64,000 bases of DNA, taken from assembly GCA_965220465.1 (NCBI GenBank), contig CBDCPZ010000018.1:124001-188000 (forward strand). The letters are read 5' to 3'. Made by a program: the position numbers and the translations under genes. This document shows positions 16,901 to 24,095 of the stretch, piece by piece. This DNA comes from JAHDHW01 sp965220465. GTDB lineage: Bacteria; Bacteroidota; Bacteroidia; Chitinophagales; Saprospiraceae. The number at the start of each line of letters is the position of its first letter. The stretch's first letter is position 1. The notes beneath the pieces were generated by a model. It saw only the letters and a program-made list of their open reading frames with translations. It ran no database searches and was not told the origin of the DNA.

Positions 16901-19798
16901 GATGATTTTGCAGAAGATGGTGGAGCGATTAACTCATGGAGCATTGAGCTTTGTGGGTCAGTAGTTTTACCGGCTATGCCTGATTTAATAACTAATTTGG
17001 AGTTGACCGTTCCTAACGGAGCAAATGAAATTATTACCAATGCATACCTTGAAGCCAGCAGCCCTTCAAATTCTGCAGATCAGATCATTTTTACCATTAT
17101 TTCCTTACCATTGAATGGAGCGCTTTGGCTGGAAATTGGCGGAACACCGACTATCTTGAATATTGGAGATCAATTTTCACAGGAAGACATCAATAATGAT
17201 TTTCTGTCTTACACACACGATGGAAGCAATACTGTTTCAGATTCCTTCGATTTTGATGTGGTAAATAATGAAAATGGATGGCTGCATGGAAGTACGTTTT
17301 ATATCAATATTGTTGAAAATAATCTTTCCGCTTCCGCAAATTTAGATAATGATATTGATTGTTTTAATGCCAACAATGGGCAAGTTTCTGTAACAGCAAA
17401 CGGTGGTGTTGGGCCTTTCGAATATAGTATTGACGGGATTAATTTTCAATCAGAAAATATCTTTGAAAACCTTTCTCCAGGTGCTTACACTTTTACTGTA
17501 AAAGACGCCAATGACCTGACTGCCACAACAAACGAAATAATGATCAATAATCCGGATGAATTGTTGATAGATGCTGATGTCGTAGATGATGATATTACGT
17601 TAAATGCAAGTGGCGGGACCGGTGATTTGATTTTTAGTATTGATGGAATTAATTTTCAAATCAACAATGTTTTCAATGATTTGCCTAATGGAGTTTACAC
17701 TGTTTATGTGATGGATGAAAATGGCTGTATAGCGCAAACTGAGGTAATTATTGCGGTTAACACAATGATCGTATCGGCTATTTTGGTGAATGACCTGGAT
17801 TGTTATAACGACAGCAACGCATCCATTGAAGTAAGCGTCGGGGGCGGGACCCCTGATTTTACTTTTAGTTTAAATGGAGGAACCTTCCAAAGCAGTAATG
17901 TTTTTGATGGTCTGGGAGTCGGATCATACATTATTACCGTAATGGACAACGATGGGTTTACCGCTGAAACGAATGAAATAATAATCATAAATCCGACTGA
18001 ATTGACAGTTTCAGTTGTTGTTTTAGAAAACGACATTACAATCAATGCCAGCGGCGGAACCGGTGATTTGACATATAGCATCGATGGTGTCAATTATCAA
18101 AGCAGCAATATTTTTAATGACCTGGCTAATGGAACTTATACCGTTTACGTCATGGACGAAAATGGCTGTATTATTGAAACCGAAGCTACTATTTTGGTGA
18201 ACAATTTAGCGGTAACGGCGACCCTTGTAAATGGAATTGATTGTTTTAACGAAAACGACGCTTCAATCGAAGTGAATGTTGAAGGCGGGACTCCAGATTT
18301 CACCTATAGTTTAAATGGAGGAACCTTTCAAAGCAGTAACATTTTTGATGACTTAGCAGCTGGAAACTATATAGTTACTGTAATGGACAATGATGGGTTT
18401 ACAGCAGAAACCAACGAAATAATAATCAACAACCCACCACAATTGACTGCCTCAGTTGATATTTTAGTAAATGATATCACTGTCAATGCCAGCGGAGGCA
18501 CTGGAAGTTTAACGTACAGCATCGATGGAGTCAATTTCCAGAGCAGTAATATGTTCAATGATTTATTAGCTGGTGAACATACAATTTATGTAATGGATTC
18601 CAACGGCTGCGTCATTGAAATGACAATCACTATTTTAGATAACACACTTGACGTGACCGCAACTTTGGTAAATGGATTGGATTGTTACAATGATATGAAT
18701 GCATCCATCGAAGTGAATGTATCAGGCGGGACGCCGGATTTTACTTACAGTTTGAATGGTAGCCTTTTTCAAAGCAGCAATATATTTAATGGTTTGGGAG
18801 CCGGAACGTACACGATAATTGTCAAAGATGCAAATTCTTTTACTTCAGAAACGAATACAATTATCGTTGAAAATCCATTACAAATTACAGGGTTTTCGGC
18901 TGTGGATGGTTATGATATTACGATGACGGCAAGCGGAGGAACTGGAGATTTACAATATAGTTTAAACGGAGGCCCTTTCCAAAGCAGCAATATTTTTACA
19001 GGAAATCCGAACGGAATTTATACTATTACTATCATGGATGAAAATGGTTGTCAAATCGAAATAAGCGCCACGGTGAATGTTAATGCCTTGGGTATTACAA
19101 CTACTCATCAAAGACCTTCTTGTCATGATGTAAATGACGGACTGATTTTGATTGAAGCCTCAGGAGGAGAACCTCCGTACCAATATTCGATTGATGGAAT
19201 AAACTTTCAGGACGAAAACGAATTCGGTGGATTGAGTGCAGGAAACTATATCGTTACCGTCATGGATTCCGGAGGATTTACAATCAGTTCCGGTTCAATT
19301 ATTATTACAAATCCTGATGAGTTGACACTCGATGCAATTTATGATACTAATAACGTGACCCTCAATGCCGAAGGAGGAACGCCACCTTATCTTTACAGTA
19401 TCGATGGCGTTACTTTTGGGCCGGATAATGAATTTAATAATTTGGAGAATGGAGAATACACTTTTTATGTTCAAGATGAGAACGGTTGTTTGACCGAAAC
19501 GACTATTTTGATCGATATTACAGGTATTCGTGATTTAAATTTTGATCTTTCGCTGAATGTTTCTCCGAATCCGGGTAATGGTATTTTTGTCATTGCTATA
19601 AAACAAAAAGAAGCTTCAGATCTAAGTTTTAAGGTTTTTGATGTGGTGGGCAAGCTGGTTTATGTTGATGAACTTCAATTGTCAACGTTGGAGATTGAAA
19701 AAACGATTGATTTAATGCATTTGCCTAGTGCAACTTATCATCTTGTCGTAAGCAATGAGCAACAGATTGGAACTAAAAAACTAGTGATTTTGAAGTAG
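13913..19798 (+). CDS. Secreted reprolysin-like metalloprotease/adhesin with P-domain, ten SprB-like repeats and T9SS sorting domain
   Basis: 1961 residues. A signal peptide (residues 1-25, ending GLFAQ) and a propeptide-like region lead to a zinc metalloprotease domain. HEMGHQFGANHT (H355) fits the metzincin zinc motif HExxHxxGxxH, and TIMGYAGIC downstream supplies the Met-turn. After a beta-rich linker come a fibronectin-III-like domain (about 768-860), a proprotein-convertase-type P-domain (about 863-1020) and a cadherin/CSPG-like repeat (about 1027-1135). Ten SprB-like repeats (1138-1872) and a type A T9SS sorting domain with NVSPNPGNG finish the protein. It is exported by Sec and then T9SS and is probably attached to the surface. 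It is monocistronic, with a clear terminator after it. Substrates are unknown. Confidence 0.92.
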   Translation: MKKMITKKLFTSVLFVFLVIGLFAQKNNPWSITEESNINKQNAQRDIVPSKYLTVGLDGIKLRSVLKKTPLRFSAAAQSSPNVLVLPMPGGDFERFEIVEASVMHPELQAKYPNMRSFAGKGIDDPTAYLRFSLTQKGFNAMVMSANHSTVYIDPYLKGDTQFYVCYYKKDYVKDQSSPFSCGVETPENDFIKKIKPSKEQEILNNQSPSFIAGDCQLRTYRLALACTGEYASFHGGNVPAVMAEYVIAMTRVNGVYENDVTVTMELVPNTDQIIYLNAATDPYTNGSGGAMLGQNQTTCDNVIGSANYDIGHVFSTGGGGVANLAVPCTNSKARGVTGLPSPVGDPFYIDYVAHEMGHQFGANHTQNNSCNRNNSTAMEPGSASTIMGYAGICAPNVQNNSDDHFHAISIQEITNNIENGNSSGCPVITNTGNSSPSASVASTFYNLPVSTPFALTCIASDPDDDVLTYNWEQMDNEVAPMPPISSNTGGPAFRSNSSSESPTRYFPNLNAIINNTTPTWEVIPSVSRSMDFRCTVRDNFMGAGCRDEVDVDLSFHSSAGPFLVVNPNTNLTWTVSSAETIVWNVANTNAAPVSCANVDILLSLDGGFTYPIILASEVPNTGNYGIIVPNEPSTTARVKVVCSDNIFFDISDQDFVIELPANPTFIIEVSPVSQSACNTEDLVYNIDLTSILGFNEEVTLSVIGLPGAATATFDNNPLVPPGNVQLTIGNLSEVPTGIYGLIINAESSSLNLTLDIEMNLTDGIPDILVLNTPLDGATGVELSALLEWTSSASSTNYFIEIATSPAFGNSIIETSTVSSNSHQAQNLQELTVYYWRVKGINICGEGEFSNAFAFQTTQTACTTYESLDVPIPISPNQVNTVSSVINVGDDFNLENVKCNLFIQHTWLGDLSAELTSPTTSSILLFDQPGVPDSQFGCDGNDVLATFDDDAPNSAFDFENTCEASIPTILGNFQPIDPLSTFNGENSFGIWTLTVHDDFAEDGGAINSWSIELCGSVVLPAMPDLITNLELTVPNGANEIITNAYLEASSPSNSADQIIFTIISLPLNGALWLEIGGTPTILNIGDQFSQEDINNDFLSYTHDGSNTVSDSFDFDVVNNENGWLHGSTFYINIVENNLSASANLDNDIDCFNANNGQVSVTANGGVGPFEYSIDGINFQSENIFENLSPGAYTFTVKDANDLTATTNEIMINNPDELLIDADVVDDDITLNASGGTGDLIFSIDGINFQINNVFNDLPNGVYTVYVMDENGCIAQTEVIIAVNTMIVSAILVNDLDCYNDSNASIEVSVGGGTPDFTFSLNGGTFQSSNVFDGLGVGSYIITVMDNDGFTAETNEIIIINPTELTVSVVVLENDITINASGGTGDLTYSIDGVNYQSSNIFNDLANGTYTVYVMDENGCIIETEATILVNNLAVTATLVNGIDCFNENDASIEVNVEGGTPDFTYSLNGGTFQSSNIFDDLAAGNYIVTVMDNDGFTAETNEIIINNPPQLTASVDILVNDITVNASGGTGSLTYSIDGVNFQSSNMFNDLLAGEHTIYVMDSNGCVIEMTITILDNTLDVTATLVNGLDCYNDMNASIEVNVSGGTPDFTYSLNGSLFQSSNIFNGLGAGTYTIIVKDANSFTSETNTIIVENPLQITGFSAVDGYDITMTASGGTGDLQYSLNGGPFQSSNIFTGNPNGIYTITIMDENGCQIEISATVNVNALGITTTHQRPSCHDVNDGLILIEASGGEPPYQYSIDGINFQDENEFGGLSAGNYIVTVMDSGGFTISSGSIIITNPDELTLDAIYDTNNVTLNAEGGTPPYLYSIDGVTFGPDNEFNNLENGEYTFYVQDENGCLTETTILIDITGIRDLNFDLSLNVSPNPGNGIFVIAIKQKEASDLSFKVFDVVGKLVYVDELQLSTLEIEKTIDLMHLPSATYHLVVSNEQQIGTKKLVILK
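17324..19528 (+). repeat. Five alternating pairs of SprB-like repeats within the metalloprotease gene
   Basis: Residues 1138-1872 consist of ten repeats in strict A-B order. A units (about 80 residues) start with a DCxN motif and contain FTYSLNGGTFQSSNIF and NEIIINNP. B units (about 66-68 residues) contain ASGGTGDLTYSIDGVN and MDENGC. The A-B pair of about 147 residues (440 bp) is thus the unit of duplication. Pairs 2 and 3 are the most alike; the last pair is the most diverged. Such arrays change length readily by recombination. Confidence 0.85.
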
Positions 19799-19819
19799 AT
19801 TTTATATTGTAAAAAAAAG

Positions 19820-19859
19820 GAAGCCGAATTGTCGTAATCGATAATTCGGCTTCTTTTTT
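19820..19859 (+). terminator. Rho-independent terminator of the metalloprotease gene
   Basis: GAAGCCGAATT (19820-19830) pairs perfectly with AATTCGGCTTC (19843-19853) around a 12-nt loop and is followed by TTTTTT. It lies 22 bp after the stop codon at 19798. Confidence 0.9.
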
Positions 19860-20020
19860 ATCCGTACAAAATTCAAAACTATTCTTTATGTCTATGTTCG
19901 AATGTAATTGAAATGAATGTCTTTTTTGGGACACCCATTAAAATAAAATCTGCTTATCATTGACTAATAATTTGCGTTTTCAAATTGGATTTGATCTTTT
20001 AAATTAAACTCAAAAAAATA

Positions 20021-20989
20021 ATGTCCTATTTAAATACGACACACGATATCTATAAAAAAGCTGCCGAAAATCCAGATGTTGGCCTTTGTTGCACGACTAC
20101 GCCGGTTTGGCAATTGCCCGGTCTTGATATCCCAAATATCATGTTGCAAATGAATTACGGTTGCGGAAGTACGGTGCATCCTCGCGATTTGGTCAACAAT
20201 CCAAAAATACTTTATGTTGGAGTTGGAGGAGGAATGGAATTGCTCCAATTTTCCTATTTCAGTCGCCAAAAGGGTGGAGTCGTGGGCGTAGATGTGGTTG
20301 ATGAAATGCTGGCTGCCTCTCGACGAAATTTTGTGAAAGCAGAAGAGAGAAATGAATGGTTTAAATCTGAATTTGTTGAGCTGAAGAAAGGCGATGCTTT
20401 GCATTTACCTGTTGAAGATGAATCCATTGACGTGGCAGCTCAAAATTGCCTTTTTAATATTTTTAAAGAAGCAGATCTTAAAAAAGCTTTGCAGGAAATG
20501 TATCGTGTTTTGAAACCTCAGGCCCGATTGGTGATGTCTGATCCGATTTGCGAAACGCTGATTCCGGATCATCTCCGCGAAGACGAAAAGCTCCGTGCGC
20601 TTTGCCTTAGTGGCTCGTTACCATTGAAAGATTATATCAAAATGATCACTGATGTAGGTTTCGGAACTGTTGAAATTCGGGCAAAACGGCCTTATCGAAT
20701 CCTATCACCAAATCACTATTACACAGATCAAAATATTTACATCGAAAGCGTAGAAGTTTGCGCGATCAAAGACCCCATGCCTTCGGATGGTCCATGTGTT
20801 TTTACGGGTAAAACGGCGATTTATTTTGGTGATGAAGAATATTTTGATGATAAAAAAGGACATATTCTTTTGCAAAGCCAGCCAATGGCTGTTTGTGACA
20901 AAACGGGTGGAGCGTTAGCTGCATTGGGAAGAAAAGATATTTTTATTTCGGAATCTACTTTCTTTTATGACGGTGGTGGCTGCTGTTGA
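20021..20989 (+). CDS. arsM: Arsenite S-adenosylmethionine methyltransferase (arsenosugar-type ArsM)
   Basis: Cytosolic SAM-dependent methyltransferase of 322 residues, predicted to methylate trivalent arsenic. The N-terminal block has GLCCTTTPVW and NYGCGSTVHPRDL. The SAM site is ILYVGVGGGMELLQF (about residues 63-77) with an acidic VGVDVVDEM strand end. The protein closes with a GGGCC cysteine pair. Cys residues at 23-24, in NYGCGS and at the C-terminus are candidate arsenic ligands. The layout resembles the ArsM that works with the radical-SAM protein ArsS in arsenosugar synthesis, but no arsS, arsenate reductase or arsenite pump is in the window. It has its own start after a 222-bp gap and ends before a repeat-like stretch. 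Confidence 0.8.
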   Translation: MSYLNTTHDIYKKAAENPDVGLCCTTTPVWQLPGLDIPNIMLQMNYGCGSTVHPRDLVNNPKILYVGVGGGMELLQFSYFSRQKGGVVGVDVVDEMLAASRRNFVKAEERNEWFKSEFVELKKGDALHLPVEDESIDVAAQNCLFNIFKEADLKKALQEMYRVLKPQARLVMSDPICETLIPDHLREDEKLRALCLSGSLPLKDYIKMITDVGFGTVEIRAKRPYRILSPNHYYTDQNIYIESVEVCAIKDPMPSDGPCVFTGKTAIYFGDEEYFDDKKGHILLQSQPMAVCDKTGGALAALGRKDIFISESTFFYDGGGCC

Positions 20990-21002
20990 TTTATCGATTT
21001 TC

Positions 21003-21139
21003 AGATGTGCGGATTAATGGAACTTGGATAACGCGGATTGAACGATTTTTTATAAATTAAAATGTCGCAAATCTGCAAATCAAACTAGAATTAAGCGATT
21101 CCAGGTTAAAGATTCAAACATCCACCTATCCGCACATCT
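21003..21139. repeat. Intergenic stretch bounded by 12-bp inverted repeats
   Basis: AGATGTGCGGAT (21003-21014) is repeated as its exact complement at 21128-21139, enclosing about 110 bp with fragments such as ACGCGGATTGAACG and AATCTGCAAATC. The low-complexity, REP-like wording suggests a small dispersed intergenic repeat between the convergent arsM and phospholipase genes. I cannot show other copies from this window. Confidence 0.45.
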
Positions 21140-21145
21140 AAAAAA

Positions 21146-23974
21146 TTATTTCTTCTTCTTTTTCTTCTTAATGGCTTTTCTATTTCCTTTATTTAAATAA
21201 ACTCGGTTTAACAAAGGCATGACAAGGACACTTACAATAGAACCTGTAATGGCAATCAATAAACCTCGGATTGCACTGTAAAGGGTGTCTTTGTATTTAA
21301 TGGCGCTGATAACGAGTTTTCCTAAGATCAATCCACCAATAATCCATAATATTGCAATTCCAAGCTGGTACACAGAATATTCGAAATCAATGGATACATT
21401 TCTGAAGGTATAGAAAAGAAAAACGATTCCTGCGATGACGGCTAATCCCATAACCAAGGCAACTGCGGTCAACCATCTGCTTAAATAGAATGATTTAAAC
21501 AGAAGTCCTTGCCCAACAGCTAAAATATTTTTTAGCCAAACACTGCTTTCTGAAGATTCCACCAACTCTCTAATATCTTCAAAATCCCATTTCACATCAA
21601 TTGCCTTTCTATTTTCTAGTGGAAGACATTCTGCGGTTGATTTAAGGTGTTCGTATTCAGTCATCTGATAGCCTGAATACATCAAAGCATAAGCTTCTGC
21701 ATCATTAAAGGAATCAAGGTCCGTTCGGATTGAGGCAAGGAGTTTTTGAACATCTTTTCTAATATTGTATTTGGTCAGTACTCCTTTATCATAAAAGGCG
21801 GAAGCGGTATCGGAAGCATCATGTGGATCTTCACAGTGGATCCAATCTAGCGGTTTATCTACCAAACCTTTTCGTAAATGGACAAACATAAGGCCCTTGA
21901 TCAATGATGATTTGGAACGGGATTTAAGGTCTAAATATTGGCATTCTCTGACCCGTTCCATCAGCACACTGTTTGTACGAGGTAAGATACTCATTGGATT
22001 ACTGCTCAAATTGTCATCTGCTAAAAGCTGTCCACTTGAATCACTAACAAAAAGCACCTGGCACTCTTGTTCCGTGAGCCCAACGATACCCTGATTGTCA
22101 TGAACTCCACCATCGACCAAATGTACTTTTTGATTTGGATATAATTTATCCAAAGTTAAAGGAGGAAAAACGCCAGGCACTCCAGATGAAGCTGCTACTG
22201 CCTGAGAAAGGCCCATGTTTTTGTGATCATTCGGGGCTTCACTGTAATACATTCTTCGCAATCGGTATTTTGCATCAACTTCCTTAACAATGTTTCCTGG
22301 TGGTTCTCCCATCCAGGAAGCAGTAAATTGCCAGTTGTGGCCGGTGTTTAAAGCGGTAGCATTAAGGATAAGGTTTGGGACTTTATTTTTACGGCGCCAG
22401 TTATCTCGTCTGGGGTTGAAATCGCCTATTTTATATTCTTTTGGGTAAATGAAAAGATCCTGCATCCTGATATGCCCTTTCAAATCCACATCCATCCCTC
22501 TGGCCCTTCTTTGATGTAAAATTTTATTGAACAGATCTTTATAAAAATACCTTTCGTATAAATTTGCCAGGCGGTGGGTTCTTGAATATTTTTTACTAAA
22601 AATCATTCGGATATTTGCAATCAGATTGGCAAATAACATTCCTCTGGTATCACTTTTTACAGCATTTAGAAATTCCATTTCAATTTCATGGACGATTTGG
22701 ATATAATCCTGCTGAACAATTTCATCATCTTTTTTCTGCTCAAATAGATGAATTAGTTTTAAATAATAATAAGCGCCTATAATCGATCCTCCTGAAACAC
22801 AAGAAATTGCTTCAACGTGTTTAAGAATATTAAATTCAGCCATTTTAGCCAATACACCAATGTGGTAAAATGCTGCTCTAAAACCTCCTCCTGAAAGTGC
22901 CAGGCCTACCTTTCCTGCTAATATTTTTTCTGTTGTTTCTTCATCAGTTTTCAATGCAGATTTTAAAAAACCGCGAAGCTTTTTTGCAAAAATTTCATAC
23001 GGAGATTCTTTTTCTTTTTCTTCTTCTTTCGTTTTAGGTGGCGACTCATCCAGAATTTTTTCTAAATAAACTTCTTGCTCTTTTACAGCCAGCATTATTT
23101 GGCCCAGCTGCATCAATTGGGTTTTTGTAGATTCAAGTTCCCAACTGTCCGGTTTTTTGGCCAAAGCTAGTTTCCAGTATTTTTCTGCTTCTTTAAAATT
23201 CCCAATACCCATTGAAGCTTCAACCAGAGTAGTGTAGACCCAATAATATATTTTTTCCTCTGGTGTATTTTCAACGAATTTGGAAAGCTCTTTTAAGATT
23301 CTGGTTCTAATTTTTTTAGCCTCCCGGATTTTCTTTAAATTTTCCTCCAGGTCATCTTGAGCTCCTACTTCCCGAACTTCCTTCATTTGCACATTTACCA
23401 TCAAATCAAGCACAAAAGCTGCATTTATGCCAGTATATCCTTGATCGGTATCTTTTTTATTATTTTCGATTTGATCTATCCAGATATCATATCCTCGGGC
23501 ATAGTAAAACTTGGATTTTTTTAGATTATAAAACTTGTTGTCAAATTGCCATTTTCGTTTAAAAATGGAACCTAACAATCCTAAAGTCTCTGTGTTTTCC
23601 GTGTTTTCTATATCTTCAATTTCATTGAGGATAGATAAAGCTTTGTCAAATTTTACTTCAGATGGTAAGTCAGGATCTTTATAAGTGCAAAGCGCTTCTT
23701 GCTGGTAGATTTTTAATCTCTTTTTCGGATCTGTATTCTTTTTTTTAAAAATGTAGAGGATCTTACGAGCAAGGCCAAATTTATTATATTTTTTAAGTTT
23801 TTTATAAAGCTTTTCCAGATTCTCAGTTTGGCTGTGGACTCCGCGTAAGATGTCTTTTGCTAGTTGAATATCTTCGGAAGGGGTCCTTTCCTTTTTAGGA
23901 TTCTCTGAGATATTTGCTTGTTCATTTTGAGCCTCCTCGTTGTTGTTTTCTGTGTTTTCTGTGTTTTCTGACAT
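21146..23974 (-). CDS. Large patatin-like phospholipase with helical N-terminus and membrane anchor
   Basis: 942 residues from the ATG at 23974; a TTG 24 bp upstream also opens the frame, but MSEN is the more natural start. Residues 1-320 are charged helices with TPR-like spacing (NFKEAEKYWKLALAKKPDS). The patatin domain begins at LALSGGGFRAAF (oxyanion loop, about residue 358). The nucleophile motif is SGGSIIGAY near residue 395, and the dyad Asp lies in VDGGVHDNQG near residue 620. Three hydrophobic helices follow at the C-terminus, then a poly-lysine tail. It is predicted to hydrolyse membrane lipids at the inner membrane. It is a single gene preceded by the receptor gene's terminator. Whether it acts as lipase, toxin or housekeeping enzyme is unknown. 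Confidence 0.85.
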   Translation of the reverse strand: MSENTENTENNNEEAQNEQANISENPKKERTPSEDIQLAKDILRGVHSQTENLEKLYKKLKKYNKFGLARKILYIFKKKNTDPKKRLKIYQQEALCTYKDPDLPSEVKFDKALSILNEIEDIENTENTETLGLLGSIFKRKWQFDNKFYNLKKSKFYYARGYDIWIDQIENNKKDTDQGYTGINAAFVLDLMVNVQMKEVREVGAQDDLEENLKKIREAKKIRTRILKELSKFVENTPEEKIYYWVYTTLVEASMGIGNFKEAEKYWKLALAKKPDSWELESTKTQLMQLGQIMLAVKEQEVYLEKILDESPPKTKEEEKEKESPYEIFAKKLRGFLKSALKTDEETTEKILAGKVGLALSGGGFRAAFYHIGVLAKMAEFNILKHVEAISCVSGGSIIGAYYYLKLIHLFEQKKDDEIVQQDYIQIVHEIEMEFLNAVKSDTRGMLFANLIANIRMIFSKKYSRTHRLANLYERYFYKDLFNKILHQRRARGMDVDLKGHIRMQDLFIYPKEYKIGDFNPRRDNWRRKNKVPNLILNATALNTGHNWQFTASWMGEPPGNIVKEVDAKYRLRRMYYSEAPNDHKNMGLSQAVAASSGVPGVFPPLTLDKLYPNQKVHLVDGGVHDNQGIVGLTEQECQVLFVSDSSGQLLADDNLSSNPMSILPRTNSVLMERVRECQYLDLKSRSKSSLIKGLMFVHLRKGLVDKPLDWIHCEDPHDASDTASAFYDKGVLTKYNIRKDVQKLLASIRTDLDSFNDAEAYALMYSGYQMTEYEHLKSTAECLPLENRKAIDVKWDFEDIRELVESSESSVWLKNILAVGQGLLFKSFYLSRWLTAVALVMGLAVIAGIVFLFYTFRNVSIDFEYSVYQLGIAILWIIGGLILGKLVISAIKYKDTLYSAIRGLLIAITGSIVSVLVMPLLNRVYLNKGNRKAIKKKKKKK

Positions 23975-24044
23975 TGTTTTATGTTTTGCTTTAACCAAAG
24001 ATAAAAAATTAACACATTAAACACTTCCAGCATATAATAAAAAA

Positions 24045-24072
24045 AATAGCTCTGGCATATGCCAGAGCTATT
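24045..24072 (-). terminator. Perfect palindromic terminator of the TonB receptor gene
   Basis: A 28-bp perfect palindrome with arms AATAGCTCTGGCAT and ATGCCAGAGCTATT, centred at 24058/24059 and followed on the minus strand by a run of T residues. It lies 24 bp past the stop of the 24096-26975 gene and separates it from the phospholipase gene. Confidence 0.9.
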
Positions 24073-24095
24073 TTCTTGAAAGCTATTGAATTATT

